From Deferribacteres bacterium (lineage in GTDB: Bacteria > Chrysiogenota > Deferribacteres > Deferribacterales > Geovibrionaceae), in contig JAEWZN010000018.1 of NCBI GenBank assembly GCA_023395255.1, positions 1-64,000 on the forward strand: 64,000 bases of DNA. The letters are read 5' to 3'. Below the pieces are notes generated by a model. The model had not been told where the DNA came from, ran no database searches, and saw only the letters and a list, made by a program, of their open reading frames with translations. The position numbers and the translations under genes were made by a program. This document shows positions 45,802 through 53,701 of this stretch, in pieces; the stretch's first letter is position 1, and each line of letters starts with the position of its first letter.

Positions 45802-46541
45802 GCAGCCGCCATCATCTCAGCGAAAAGCTCCTCTATTCTGTCGGAAGCCATAAGCCCTGAGCCTATAAGGAACGCATCCGCCCCTGCCCCGCGCATCATG
45901 GCCACATCCATCGGCTTTTTCATGCCGCTTTCCGCCACCTTCATATAGTCGCCGTTCAGAATATCCAGCATGTGCGCACCGTAACCCATGTTTATCTCAA
46001 GGGTTTTCAGGTTGCGGTTGTTCACACCCAGAAGCTTGGGTTCGCAGGCCAGAACTGTCTCTATCTCCTCAAGGGCGTGTACCTCAAAGAGTACCTCCAG
46101 CCCAAGAATCCGTGCCTTTTTAGCGAGATAAAGCATCTCATCCTTATTCAGCACAGATGCCATGAGCAGAACACAGTCCGCCCCTGCGGAGTAGGCGTTT
46201 GTTATCTGCTTTTCATCAATGATAAAATCCTTGCAGAGAACGGGAATCTTAATCTCCGCCGCAACCGCCGCCAGATCGTTTATGCTCCCCTTGAAGTATT
46301 TTTCATCACAGAGAACACTCACCGCACCTGCGCCGAGGCGTTCGTAGGTTTTTGCCTGAACAACCGGATCAGCCGCCGTGTTTATATCACCCAGAGAAGG
46401 GGAGGCCTTCTTGACCTCCGCTATTATCGGCTTTGTCCTGAGCGATTCCCTGAAATTCAGCACAGGCTTTGTCCGCCTGCCCGGAAAGGTTTTCAGGGTT
46501 TCCATCTCTCTGCGTTTATTGGCTATTATTTCATCCAGCAT
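45792..46541 (-). CDS. trpC: Indole-3-glycerol phosphate synthase
   Basis: Ring closure of CdRP to indole-3-glycerol phosphate. The 249-residue form from ATG 46541 has FRESLRTKPIIAEVKKASPS (catalytic Lys), LCDEKYFKGS, IPVLCKDFIIDEKQ (catalytic Lys/Asp), LEVLFEVHALEE, LGVNNRNLKT and VAESGM. AGAGGGTGA precedes this ATG; an in-frame start at 46571 lies inside trpD and is rejected. One base separates it from the trpD stop. Confidence 0.96.
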   Translation of the reverse strand: MLDEIIANKRREMETLKTFPGRRTKPVLNFRESLRTKPIIAEVKKASPSLGDINTAADPVVQAKTYERLGAGAVSVLCDEKYFKGSINDLAAVAAEIKIPVLCKDFIIDEKQITNAYSAGADCVLLMASVLNKDEMLYLAKKARILGLEVLFEVHALEEIETVLACEPKLLGVNNRNLKTLEINMGYGAHMLDILNGDYMKVAESGMKKPMDVAMMRGAGADAFLIGSGLMASDRIEELFAEMMAAACL

Positions 46542-46542
46542 T

Positions 46543-47526
46543 TCACCCTCTGAGGCTTTCGAGTTTTTCAACCACTTTTCCGCTTTTTATCACGGATTTC
46601 GCCTTTTCAAAACCATCTTTCATGTCAGCGCAGATTCCGCTCACATAAAAAGCCAGAGCCGTGTTCAGGGCGATGAGATCCGTGAGCTGTTCATCCTCTC
46701 CGGCTATGGCTCTGAGAAATTTGGACTTTGCATCCTCTCCGTCTGTTACCACGGGCATCTCAAAGGGTGTGAAGAAGTCAGCCGGATTAACGCTGAATTT
46801 CTCGACTCCGCCGGATGTTATCCTGTAGCAGAGTGTGGGGGCGCTGCTTGAAACCTCGTCATATCCGTCTTCGGAACTGTAGAGGATTACCCCTGTTCTG
46901 CCCATTTTTTCAATGGCTTTTGCCAGTTTTTCAAGCTTGTCTATGTTGCTGATCCCTATGAGCTGGTAATCAGGGTCGCAGGGGTTTGAGAGAGGGCCGA
47001 GGAAATTGAACACTGTGGGAACCTTGATAGCTCTTCTCACCGGACCAGCGTACTTCATTGCGGGGTGGAACTTCGGCGCGAAGAGGAAAACATAACCGTG
47101 CTTCTCGAAATATTCCCTGTCCATCCCCTCGTCAAACTCAATGGGAACGCCGAGATGACGCAGAATATCCGCGGAGCCAACCTTGCCGCTCTGTGCGACA
47201 TTTCCGTGTTTGACTATGTTTACGCCCGCCGCCGCCAGCACGAGGGAGACCGCAGTGGAGACATTGATTGTGGATTTGCCGTCACCGCCTGTTCCGCAGG
47301 TGTCTATGACTATTCTGTCACCCTTGTCCAAACGTATCTTCTTCTTGTTCATGGCGTTTGCCGCACCGGCTATTTCGTCCGGAGTTTCACCCCGAAGGCG
47401 CATAGCCACCAGAACGGCCGCTATCTCCGCCTCGGTGAGTTCCCCCGCCATTATCGCGTCAAAAAGTTCGCTTGCCTCTTCAAAGCTCAGTTCATGCCCC
47501 ATAGCGGTTTTCTGTACCAGCGTCAT
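46543..47526 (-). CDS. trpD: Anthranilate phosphoribosyltransferase
   Basis: Transfers phosphoribose from PRPP to anthranilate. The 327 residues contain the PRPP-binding signature DTCGTGGDGKSTINVSTAVS, KHGNVAQSGKVGSADIL, FLFAPKFHPAMKYAGPVR, FNFLGPLSNPCDPDYQLIG and SSEDGYDEVSSSAPT. No glutamine amidotransferase fusion; TrpG is separate. Overlaps trpG by four bases. Confidence 0.96.
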   Translation of the reverse strand: MTLVQKTAMGHELSFEEASELFDAIMAGELTEAEIAAVLVAMRLRGETPDEIAGAANAMNKKKIRLDKGDRIVIDTCGTGGDGKSTINVSTAVSLVLAAAGVNIVKHGNVAQSGKVGSADILRHLGVPIEFDEGMDREYFEKHGYVFLFAPKFHPAMKYAGPVRRAIKVPTVFNFLGPLSNPCDPDYQLIGISNIDKLEKLAKAIEKMGRTGVILYSSEDGYDEVSSSAPTLCYRITSGGVEKFSVNPADFFTPFEMPVVTDGEDAKSKFLRAIAGEDEQLTDLIALNTALAFYVSGICADMKDGFEKAKSVIKSGKVVEKLESLRG

Positions 47527-48077
47527 TTTATCCCCCTTGCGAAATTTATGAAATTAGTGACCATTTTCGCGCCCTCTTCACTGCGCACGGACTCAGGATG
47601 AAACTGAACGCCGAAGAGCATTTTTTCCTTATCTTCCATAGCCATAACCTCGCCGTCGCTTTTTGCTCTGGCTGTCACGAGATGATCCGCACCTTTTACG
47701 GCAAGGGAGTGGTAGCGCACAGCGTCAAACTCGTTTATCCCTTCGAAAATAACGCTTTTCTCCGCCTTCACCCTGTCTATCTTTCCGTGCATAACAGACT
47801 TCGCCCTGCCCACCTCATAACCCAGATGATAGCCTATCGCCTGCATTCCGAGGCAGACACCGAAGATCGGTTTTTTTCCTGCGTATTCTTTAAGGTAGTG
47901 CAGGCTTGTGCCTGAGTTTGCGGGGTGCGAAGGGCCGGGGGATATTATAATCCCTTCGTATTTATCGGCATTAACCGTTTCGTTATTCTTTATAAGCTCA
48001 ACCTCCGCGCCGTTCAGTCTGAACAGGGCATACAGGTTGTATGTGAATGAATCGTAGTTATCAACGAGCAAAAACAT
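47523..48077 (-). CDS. trpG: Anthranilate synthase glutamine amidotransferase subunit
   Basis: Class I glutamine amidotransferase that supplies ammonia to TrpE (and, in many bacteria, to PabB). The 184 residues have LLVDNYDSFTYNLYALF, ISPGPSHPANSG, the nucleophile elbow PIFGVCLGMQAIGYHLG, HGKIDRV, and the catalytic His-x-Glu in FGVQFHPESVRSEEG. The start overlaps the end of trpE by 17 bases. Confidence 0.95.
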   Translation of the reverse strand: MFLLVDNYDSFTYNLYALFRLNGAEVELIKNNETVNADKYEGIIISPGPSHPANSGTSLHYLKEYAGKKPIFGVCLGMQAIGYHLGYEVGRAKSVMHGKIDRVKAEKSVIFEGINEFDAVRYHSLAVKGADHLVTARAKSDGEVMAMEDKEKMLFGVQFHPESVRSEEGAKMVTNFINFARGIK

Positions 48078-49545
48078 TGCTGTCCTCCAGATTTTTCAGT
48101 CTTTCGCATGCAGCGAACATTGCGTTGAGCTTGTTATTTACCTCTTTAAATTCGTTTTCCGGCTTGCTGTCGTAAACTATGCCCGCTCCGGCGCGGAGTA
48201 TCATTTTATCCGGCTTAACAAGCGCGCTTCTGATAGTTATGCATGTATCTAGGTTGCCACTGTAGCCGAAGTAGCCTACGCATCCTGCGTAAAAGCCTCT
48301 GGTTGTGGTTTCGTATTTGCTGATAAGCTCCATAGCCCGCACCTTCGGCGCGCCGCTTACTGTGCCCGCAGGGAAGGTTTTCATAAATGCATTCAGGGGC
48401 GAAAAGCCTTCCTTAAGCTTTCCGGAGACAGATGAAACTATGTGAACCACATGGGAATAAACCTCCGCCTGAAAGCATTCGTCAACATTCACGCTCTCAG
48501 GTTCGCACCCGGCGTAAAGGTCGTTGCGGGCAAGGTCAAGGAGCATGAGGTGCTCTGAAATCTCTTTCGGGTCATTCAAAAGAGCGTTCTTTATTCCTTC
48601 TATGTCATCGCCTATGGGGTAAGTTCCCGCTATGGGCTTGAGTACCGCCTTTTTGCCAACCACTTTCAGGTGTATTTCGGGGGACGAACCGCAGAGAACA
48701 TCTTTTCCGAACTTGAGATAAAACATATAAGGAGAAGGGTTTACATTGCGCAGCGCCCTGTAGAAACTCACAGGGTTTACCTTAGCCTTAATCTCGAACC
48801 TGTTGGAGAGAACAACCTGAATGGCCTCGCCTTCGATTATCTCTCCCCTGAGCTTTTCCACAAGCTCCATATATTCAGGCTGCTCAAACTCCTTAACAGG
48901 GTCAGCCATACCGGAATCGTGGGAGTCAAAGTTAAGTCCGTGAAGTTCCCCGGCCATAGCCTCAGTGCGTTTTACCGCCTTGGCGTATGCCTCTTCCGCA
49001 TCCCCTTTAAGCGAAACGGAGCATGCGGCGTAAATCCTTCCCATGCGGTTGTCAAACACATAGAACTCATCCACTTCGAAAAAGCCTATGAGGTTCTCAT
49101 CTGAAGGTTCAGGGAGAAGCTCGCGGAGTGTGCCCATATAGTTTGCTGATTCGTAGCCGAAATAGCCCACAAAACCGCCCGCGAAATCGCCGAAGCGTCC
49201 GTCGTTATACCCTTTGCTTTTGAAAAACTCCTGCCCTAGGTAGTCCATGGGGTTCATCATGAAGGTGTTCTTCTTGCCCCCTTTCTCTTCTGTGATGGTT
49301 CCGCCCTTAAAGGTTATCACCCTCTTGGGCTTGCGGCCGAAGAAAGAGAACCTTGAAAAAGTCTTATCGAGATTCGCACTCTCCAGAAGAAAAACATGCT
49401 TCTCATTTGAAAAATTGCGGAGAAGGGCAATGGGCGTTAGCGTGTCCCCGGCTATCTCCCTGTAAACCGTAGCCCGGTCATACTTCGCTCCGTCTGCCTT
49501 GCCTTCCGCTATGTCTTTGAACACGCTGAGTTCGGGATAGATCAT
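48061..49545 (-). CDS. trpE: Anthranilate synthase component I
   Basis: Converts chorismate to anthranilate. The 494 residues include the Trp feedback motif in HVFLLESANLDKTFSRFSFF, and the chorismate core EIIEGEAIQVVLSNRFEIKA, GSSPEIHLKV, KPIAGTYPIG, ARNDLYAGCEP, HVVHIVSSVSGKL, FPAGTVSGAPKVRAMEL and RAGAGIVYDSKPENE. ATG 49545 is chosen because AGGAG lies eight bases upstream; a GTG at 49554 sits on that site. The leader to its right carries an attenuator (49834-49958). Confidence 0.96.
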   Translation of the reverse strand: MIYPELSVFKDIAEGKADGAKYDRATVYREIAGDTLTPIALLRNFSNEKHVFLLESANLDKTFSRFSFFGRKPKRVITFKGGTITEEKGGKKNTFMMNPMDYLGQEFFKSKGYNDGRFGDFAGGFVGYFGYESANYMGTLRELLPEPSDENLIGFFEVDEFYVFDNRMGRIYAACSVSLKGDAEEAYAKAVKRTEAMAGELHGLNFDSHDSGMADPVKEFEQPEYMELVEKLRGEIIEGEAIQVVLSNRFEIKAKVNPVSFYRALRNVNPSPYMFYLKFGKDVLCGSSPEIHLKVVGKKAVLKPIAGTYPIGDDIEGIKNALLNDPKEISEHLMLLDLARNDLYAGCEPESVNVDECFQAEVYSHVVHIVSSVSGKLKEGFSPLNAFMKTFPAGTVSGAPKVRAMELISKYETTTRGFYAGCVGYFGYSGNLDTCITIRSALVKPDKMILRAGAGIVYDSKPENEFKEVNNKLNAMFAACERLKNLEDSNVFAR

Positions 49546-49636
49546 GTTATTCACTCCTATTTATATTTTTACGTTTTTTATCTTTATTCTCGGAGGGAAC
49601 CTTTCTTTAAAGAAACTGTACCCTTCACTTTCTTTC

Positions 49637-49766
49637 CCTGACTGCACAGGATGTCGGCAGTCGGACTATAAAACGGCTCCACGGATGGAGCCGCGCCGTG
49701 CGAAGCGAAGACGCATTCACTGCGGCGCGAGCGTGTGTCCTGACTGCACAGGATGTGGCAGTCAGG
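49637..49766 (+). repeat. R1 multi-hairpin repeat, copy h, inside the trp leader
   Basis: Order: CTGACTGC-ACAGGATGTCG-GCAGTC, GGCTCCA-CGGA-TGGAGCC, core GCGCCGTGCGAAGCGAAG with a variant inner hairpin (CGCA-TTCAC-TGCG), GAGCGTGT, CCTGACTGC-ACAGGATGTG-GCAGTCAGG. The two outer hairpins are near-identical, so the core is flanked by about 37-bp direct repeats ending GGACTATAAAA. It lies in the transcribed trp leader between the attenuator and trpE. Confidence 0.82.
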
Positions 49767-49781
49767 ACTATAAAAACAGAA

Positions 49782-49811
49782 AGGGGGTCGCTGTTTTCAC
49801 AACGACCCCCT
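49782..49811 (-). terminator. Second terminator-like hairpin in the trp leader
   Basis: Minus strand AGGGGGTCG-N12-CGACCCCCT followed by TTCTGTTTTTAT. It lies 22 bases beyond the first terminator. It may back up the attenuator or stop leader transcripts further. Confidence 0.65.
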
Positions 49812-49833
49812 CTTAAATTCGGTTAAACCAAAA

Positions 49834-49863
49834 AGAGCCGCGCGGCATGTACCGCGCGGCTCT
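49834..49863 (-). terminator. trp attenuator terminator (3:4 hairpin)
   Basis: Minus strand AGAGCCGCGCGG-TACATG-CCGCGCGGCTCT, a perfect 12-bp stem followed by TTTTTGG. It begins 29 bases after the leader-peptide stop codon. Segment 49849-49855 (GCGGTAC) can instead pair with GTCCGC at 49881-49886, which in turn can pair with GTGGAC at 49906-49911 over the Trp codons: the 1:2, 2:3 and 3:4 pairings of a classical amino-acid attenuator. Confidence 0.88.
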
Positions 49864-49892
49864 GTATTATCACAGTATCAGCGGACAGCCTC

Positions 49893-49958
49893 CTATTCTG
49901 AAAGCGTCCACCACCAAAAATTAGCTGTAAAGTTGAAACCTTTAAATGCCATTTCCAT
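49893..49958 (-). CDS. trpL: trp operon leader peptide
   Basis: A 21-codon reading frame, MEMAFKGFNFTANFWWWTLSE, with three consecutive TGG codons at 49908-49916. Stop TAG is at 49893-49895. It precedes the attenuator hairpin by 29 bases and the trpE start by about 350. A ribosome stalled on the Trp codons would cover 49906-49911, free 49881-49886 to pair with 49849-49855, and so block the terminator. No Shine-Dalgarno precedes either ATG (49958, 49952); the -10 box ends eight bases before the first ATG, so the mRNA would be leaderless. Confidence 0.88.
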   Translation of the reverse strand: MEMAFKGFNFTANFWWWTLSE

Positions 49959-49966
49959 AATCAGTG

Positions 49967-49994
49967 ATTATAAGTATCTGTATAAAGAAGTCAA
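49967..49994 (-). promoter_or_regulatory. Promoter of the trp operon
   Basis: Minus strand TTGACT (49989-49994), 16-base spacer, TATAAT (49967-49972). The -35 box overlaps the stop codon of the upstream MFS gene. The predicted start (about 49958-49961) coincides with the first bases of the trpL ATG. No TrpR-like palindrome is evident over the promoter, so attenuation may be the main control. Confidence 0.8.
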
Positions 49995-51139
49995 GCGGAA
50001 ATTTTCCGCCTTTCCTGCATGAACCATGCAGCGGCGATGGAAACAGAAACCACAGAACCGATCAGAAGCAGAAAAGCATTCCACCCGAACCTGCTGTAAA
50101 CAAACCCCGGAAGGAATGAACCGAAGGTTCCGCCGCCGTAATAGAAGGAAACATACAGTCCGTTGGTTATCCCTTTTTTATCTTCCGCTATCTTGTTGAC
50201 ATAGCCGGATGCCACTGAGTGCGCCAGAAACATGCCGCAGCAGAAAAGGAACATGCCGAAAAACATAACGTAAAGGCTCGGATAGGTAAACAGAAACAGT
50301 GTGCAGGCATAAAACACGAGAGCCGTGAAAACCGTGTTCATCTCTCCGCCGAAAATCTTAATTATCCTCAGCGCGTTCAGCGACATGACTATACCCATGA
50401 TATAGCCCATGTACATGATGCCTATGGTGAAGGAGGACGAACCCGCGCTTATCTCCCTCACCCTGAAAGGTATGAAGTTCAGAATTGCGGCAAAAGTAAA
50501 GAAAGTAGCGAAAATAAGCAGATAGATTGTGGCGAACTGCCTTTTTTTAAGCACATCCAGAACAGAGCGGACGCTGAATTTTGAAATCTGTATCTCCGCC
50601 TCGTGGAGGCTGCGGATAAGCACAAATGCAAGCGAAAGGCTGAAAGCGAGTATGAGAAACGTCCAGCGCCAGCCAAAGTATGAGGCGATAAGCCCTGAAA
50701 AAAATCTGCCCGCAAAACCGCCGAGGATAGTGGAGGAGATGTAGTAGGCCATCTGCTTCTGCACTGTTTCCCGTTTGGTGACGGTGGAGATATAGGTCAT
50801 TATGGAAGTGAGCACCGCAGGAATAGCCATGCCGACAAAAAAACGTATGACTATCAGCAGGTGGAAATTATCCGTAAAAAAGAACGCAAGCTGGAGAAGA
50901 GCCAATGCGCCTATACCTATTGAAAAAAGCTTTTTTGAGGAAAACGATTCCAGCATATAGCCGTAAACAATCGGCGCAATGCCAAGGGGAATCATGGTGA
51001 CGGTGGTGAGAAGAGCCGCCTGCTCCTTGCTTACGCCGAATTCGCTCATCAATATGGGCTGCAGCGGCTGGGGGGCATACAGGGCGGAAAATGTCATGAC
51101 CGTGGCATACACCATGATCAGTGTATGGTAAGTTCGCAC
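49991..51139 (-). CDS. MFS transporter
   Basis: A 382-residue major facilitator with about twelve transmembrane helices. It shows MVYATVMTFSALYAPQPLQP at the N terminus, the loop 2-3 region IGALALLQLAFFF, and a short central loop (HEAEIQISKFSVRSVLDVLK). It resembles YnfM/AraJ-like drug or sugar efflux carriers (LQPILMSEFGVSKEQAALLT is typical of YnfM-type proteins); the substrate is unknown. It is the last gene of the six-gene cytochrome-to-MFS run, two bases after the DUF1461 gene, and its 3' end holds the trp promoter. Confidence 0.88.
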   Translation of the reverse strand: MRTYHTLIMVYATVMTFSALYAPQPLQPILMSEFGVSKEQAALLTTVTMIPLGIAPIVYGYMLESFSSKKLFSIGIGALALLQLAFFFTDNFHLLIVIRFFVGMAIPAVLTSIMTYISTVTKRETVQKQMAYYISSTILGGFAGRFFSGLIASYFGWRWTFLILAFSLSLAFVLIRSLHEAEIQISKFSVRSVLDVLKKRQFATIYLLIFATFFTFAAILNFIPFRVREISAGSSSFTIGIMYMGYIMGIVMSLNALRIIKIFGGEMNTVFTALVFYACTLFLFTYPSLYVMFFGMFLFCCGMFLAHSVASGYVNKIAEDKKGITNGLYVSFYYGGGTFGSFLPGFVYSRFGWNAFLLLIGSVVSVSIAAAWFMQERRKISA

Positions 51140-51141
51140 TT

Positions 51142-51882
51142 CTAGTTTATCCCTCTGTTCAGGCTGAAAAGTACACCTGCTATAAACATAAGTGCAGTAT
51201 AAAAAACAAATGCTAATATGACAAGCATTAAGGCTATATAACCGAAAATATCCGGAGCATGCATCAGAACGGTCATCAGGGATTCTTCATAATAAAAAAA
51301 CCACTGGTGCTCCTTAAAAACCACTTCATGAAGGAAGTAGAAAACCTCTTTTACACCGAAAGCATAGATCAATAACCCGCTCAGGCAAAGAACACCCAGA
51401 GTCACCGGAACGGCAATAATCGGTCTCGCAGGACGGATCTTCTGGTTCGCCATGGCGATAATGCAGAAAAGGGAAGCCACAATGAAAAAGTATGAGCTTA
51501 TCTTAAACCAGAAAACAACATCCGAAACATCCATAAGATGCTGAATTTCAGGTGTTGTGAGGAGCTTGTATGACTGCTCGGTCATCATTGGCCTGAACTC
51601 GATATTCTCAAGCCCTTCACCCGCGCTGTTTATTGCCCTGCTTATTTCACCGAAGAGCCTTTCATGCTCCTCCTTATCGGTGAGGACAAACAGTTTTTTC
51701 TCGCTGTCAGCGTTTTTCGGGGCGTATTTCCGCACCATGCCGTCAATATCAAGCATTTTGTACATGGAGGAATAGCCGAAGTCAAATTTTGACATAGCTG
51801 TCCAGGAAAAAAAGGCGGAAGTGTAAAAAAGGCATACGCCGAAGAGTATGTTAAGCAGAATACCTGCCGTTTTTTTGTTCAT
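51142..51882 (-). CDS. DUF1461-like integral membrane protein
   Basis: A 246-residue membrane protein with four to five helices: one near the N terminus (LLNILFGVCLFYTSAFF), then a soluble region (about 35-125), two further helices (WFKISSYFFIVASLFCIIAM, IIAVPVTLGVLCLSGLLIYA), an aromatic stretch KEHQWFFYYEESLMTVLM, and a C-terminal helix. Layout and the FH.(E/V)VF...WFF motif match DUF1461/TIGR01906 proteins of unknown function. Four bases separate it from the HD-GYP gene and two from the MFS gene. Confidence 0.72.
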   Translation of the reverse strand: MNKKTAGILLNILFGVCLFYTSAFFSWTAMSKFDFGYSSMYKMLDIDGMVRKYAPKNADSEKKLFVLTDKEEHERLFGEISRAINSAGEGLENIEFRPMMTEQSYKLLTTPEIQHLMDVSDVVFWFKISSYFFIVASLFCIIAMANQKIRPARPIIAVPVTLGVLCLSGLLIYAFGVKEVFYFLHEVVFKEHQWFFYYEESLMTVLMHAPDIFGYIALMLVILAFVFYTALMFIAGVLFSLNRGIN

Positions 51883-51886
51883 AATT

Positions 51887-53032
51887 TCAAAGCCCCTCGT
51901 CGGGCGTATCCTTGTAGGTATCTCTTACGGTGATAAATTTATCAAGATTATCAAAAAATACTTTAACCAGAGCAGGGTCAAAATGCTCTCCGCTCTCTTC
52001 CCTGAGAAGGTTCAGAATCCGTTCCATTTCCCATGCTTTTTTATACACTCTGTCGCTTCCGAGGGCATCAAAAACGTCTGCAATGGCGGTTATGCGGCCG
52101 AAAATATGTATATTCTCGCCGGAAAGGCCGTAAGGGTAGCCCTTTCCGTTCCATTTTTCATGATGGGTGAGAGCCACCGTTGCCGCGGCTTTCAGTATTT
52201 TCCTTTCGGAATGCCTGAGTATGTTGTAGCCCATAACTGCGTGGCTGCGCATAACTTCCCATTCCTCATCAGTAAGCTTGCCGGGTTTTAAAAGTATGGC
52301 ATCAGGAATGGCAACCTTCCCTATGTCATGCATGGGGGAAGCCATTTTCAGGAGTTCAGCCTCTTTTTCGTTCATGCCGCTGCCGATAGCCAGAATGTAG
52401 GAGTATTCGGCAACCCTTTTCACATGGTAGCCCGTCTCCTTTGAGCGCATCTCTCCGGCTTCCGCCATGGTAAAGATAATCTCCTTCTGCGTGTGCTCTA
52501 TCTCCTGCTGCATAAGCACTGTGGAAAGCTCCTTCCCCGTGTAGGTTGCGGCCAGCATCAGCCTGCGCACATCCTCCTCAGTGAATTTACCTTCCTCAGT
52601 CATTTTATTTATAGCCTGAAAAACCCCTATGACGTTTCCTTCCGGGTCGTGGTAGGGGATTGCGATCATGTTTCTTGTGCGGTAGCCTGTCTGCATGTCC
52701 ACGGTTTTGTCAAAACGCGGATCGCTGTAGGCATCGTTTATGATAATCACCTCATCATTCTCCGCTGCTTTTCCCGCAATGCCGCTTCCCAGAGGAATGC
52801 TTATCCTGTCCAGCCCGTGGGCAACTTTTGTCCAGAGGATGTCCCAGCGCCTGTCTATCAGCCAGACTGTACACCTGTCCGCCACGACAAGATCACGCCC
52901 CATATCAGCCAGAATCACAAGCATCTGATCCAGACGGTGTTCGTTTGCAATCAGTCCTATGTAGCTGAAAATAGATGCTACAAGCTCTTCTGCCGTGGGC
53001 TCCGGTTTGGGGATGTACAGCTTTTCAGACAT
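51887..53032 (-). CDS. GAF-HD-GYP cyclic-di-GMP phosphodiesterase
   Basis: A 381-residue cytoplasmic protein. The N-terminal GAF domain (about 35-175) has VADRCTVWLIDRRWDILWTK, GSGIAGKAAENDEVIIINDA and IPYHDPEGNVIGVFQAINK. The HD-GYP domain (about 190-370) has HVKRVAEYS, the metal-binding HDIGKVAIPDAILLKPGKLT, and the full GYP motif HHEKWNGKGYPYGLSG. It should hydrolyse c-di-GMP in response to a small ligand at the GAF site. AGGAAG precedes the ATG. It starts one base after a 53-codon membrane-protein gene, a possible partner. Confidence 0.93.
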   Translation of the reverse strand: MSEKLYIPKPEPTAEELVASIFSYIGLIANEHRLDQMLVILADMGRDLVVADRCTVWLIDRRWDILWTKVAHGLDRISIPLGSGIAGKAAENDEVIIINDAYSDPRFDKTVDMQTGYRTRNMIAIPYHDPEGNVIGVFQAINKMTEEGKFTEEDVRRLMLAATYTGKELSTVLMQQEIEHTQKEIIFTMAEAGEMRSKETGYHVKRVAEYSYILAIGSGMNEKEAELLKMASPMHDIGKVAIPDAILLKPGKLTDEEWEVMRSHAVMGYNILRHSERKILKAAATVALTHHEKWNGKGYPYGLSGENIHIFGRITAIADVFDALGSDRVYKKAWEMERILNLLREESGEHFDPALVKVFFDNLDKFITVRDTYKDTPDEGL

Positions 53033-53033
53033 A

Positions 53034-53195
53034 TCATTTCTTCCTTGATTCTAAAAACATATGCACAAACACAATTACTACCATAATAGCAGCTGTTGCA
53101 AGCAAAATCATTTTTCCGTCGGTCATGGCCGACTGGAAATGCTTCTGGGCTGAGGCCACCCTTTCAGGCAGCTGGCTGTGATAAATAAGGTTCAT
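53034..53195 (-). CDS. Single-pass membrane microprotein (53 residues), novel
   Basis: A small gene starting MNLIYHSQLPERVASAQKHF and ending ...FLESRKK, with one hydrophobic helix (about 29-47, MILLATAAIMVVIVFVHMF) and a Lys-rich end. GGGAG lies six bases before the ATG. It fits exactly between its neighbours: two bases after the flavin reductase stop and one base before the HD-GYP ATG (TGATATG). Correct spacing, ribosome-binding site and a clean TM profile support a real gene. I recognise no family; it may be a subunit or anchor for a neighbour. Confidence 0.8.
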   Translation of the reverse strand: MNLIYHSQLPERVASAQKHFQSAMTDGKMILLATAAIMVVIVFVHMFLESRKK

Positions 53196-53197
53196 CG

Positions 53198-53701
53198 CTA
53201 CTCCCTGAATATTTTCAATACTTCTCCTATATAGATTCGGTGATAATCCTTAGCCGGATAAAATTTTTCTGCACCTTCGTCCAGAAAATTACGGCTGTCC
53301 ATATCCTGAAAATATATCTTTTTGCAGAGAAGCACCAGTCTTGCCTGCTCAAATGCTGTTGAACCGCCTATGGGAATGGCAGTGAGCCCGGTTTCCAGCG
53401 CCTTGTCATAATCCCTGCCTGACTTTGAGCCGCAGAAATTAAGCGCCGGGCGGAACTCCTCACTGAAAAAAGAGAGGGTAAATTCATCATTCTTTTCCAT
53501 AAAGCCGTAAGTGTGTCTGGTGGGGCGCACATAAACAGTTGCGGCGGGCTTGTTCCAGAGAATACCGAGGCCGCCCCAGCTTGCGGTCATGGTGTTGTAA
53601 GAATCGGGTGTGCCCGCCGTGATCAGCGTCCAGTCTTTGCCGATCAGCCTGAAAGGGTTGTCGCTGAGTTCTTCAGGCTTAATAATATCAAAATGCTTCA
53701 T
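53198..53701 (-). CDS. Flavin reductase-like FMN-binding split-barrel protein
   Basis: A 167-residue protein of the flavin reductase / FMN-binding split-barrel type. Visible: LIGKDWTLITAGTPDSYNTMTASWGGLGILWNKP (written here in part only as family-typical TASWGG), VYVRPTRHTYGFMEKNDEFT, FFSEEFRPALNFCGSKSGRD, and the C-terminal HRIYIGEVLKIF. Similar proteins are common in anaerobes and act as NAD(P)H:flavin oxidoreductases or FMN-binding electron carriers. AAGGAG precedes the ATG, which overlaps the cytochrome c stop by four bases. Confidence 0.85.
   Translation of the reverse strand: MKHFDIIKPEELSDNPFRLIGKDWTLITAGTPDSYNTMTASWGGLGILWNKPAATVYVRPTRHTYGFMEKNDEFTLSFFSEEFRPALNFCGSKSGRDYDKALETGLTAIPIGGSTAFEQARLVLLCKKIYFQDMDSRNFLDEGAEKFYPAKDYHRIYIGEVLKIFRE

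Noticed and set aside
49834..49958. TRAP or T-box control of the trp operon
   Set aside because: No series of GAG/TAG triplets and no T-box; the WWW leader peptide with alternative pairing explains the region.
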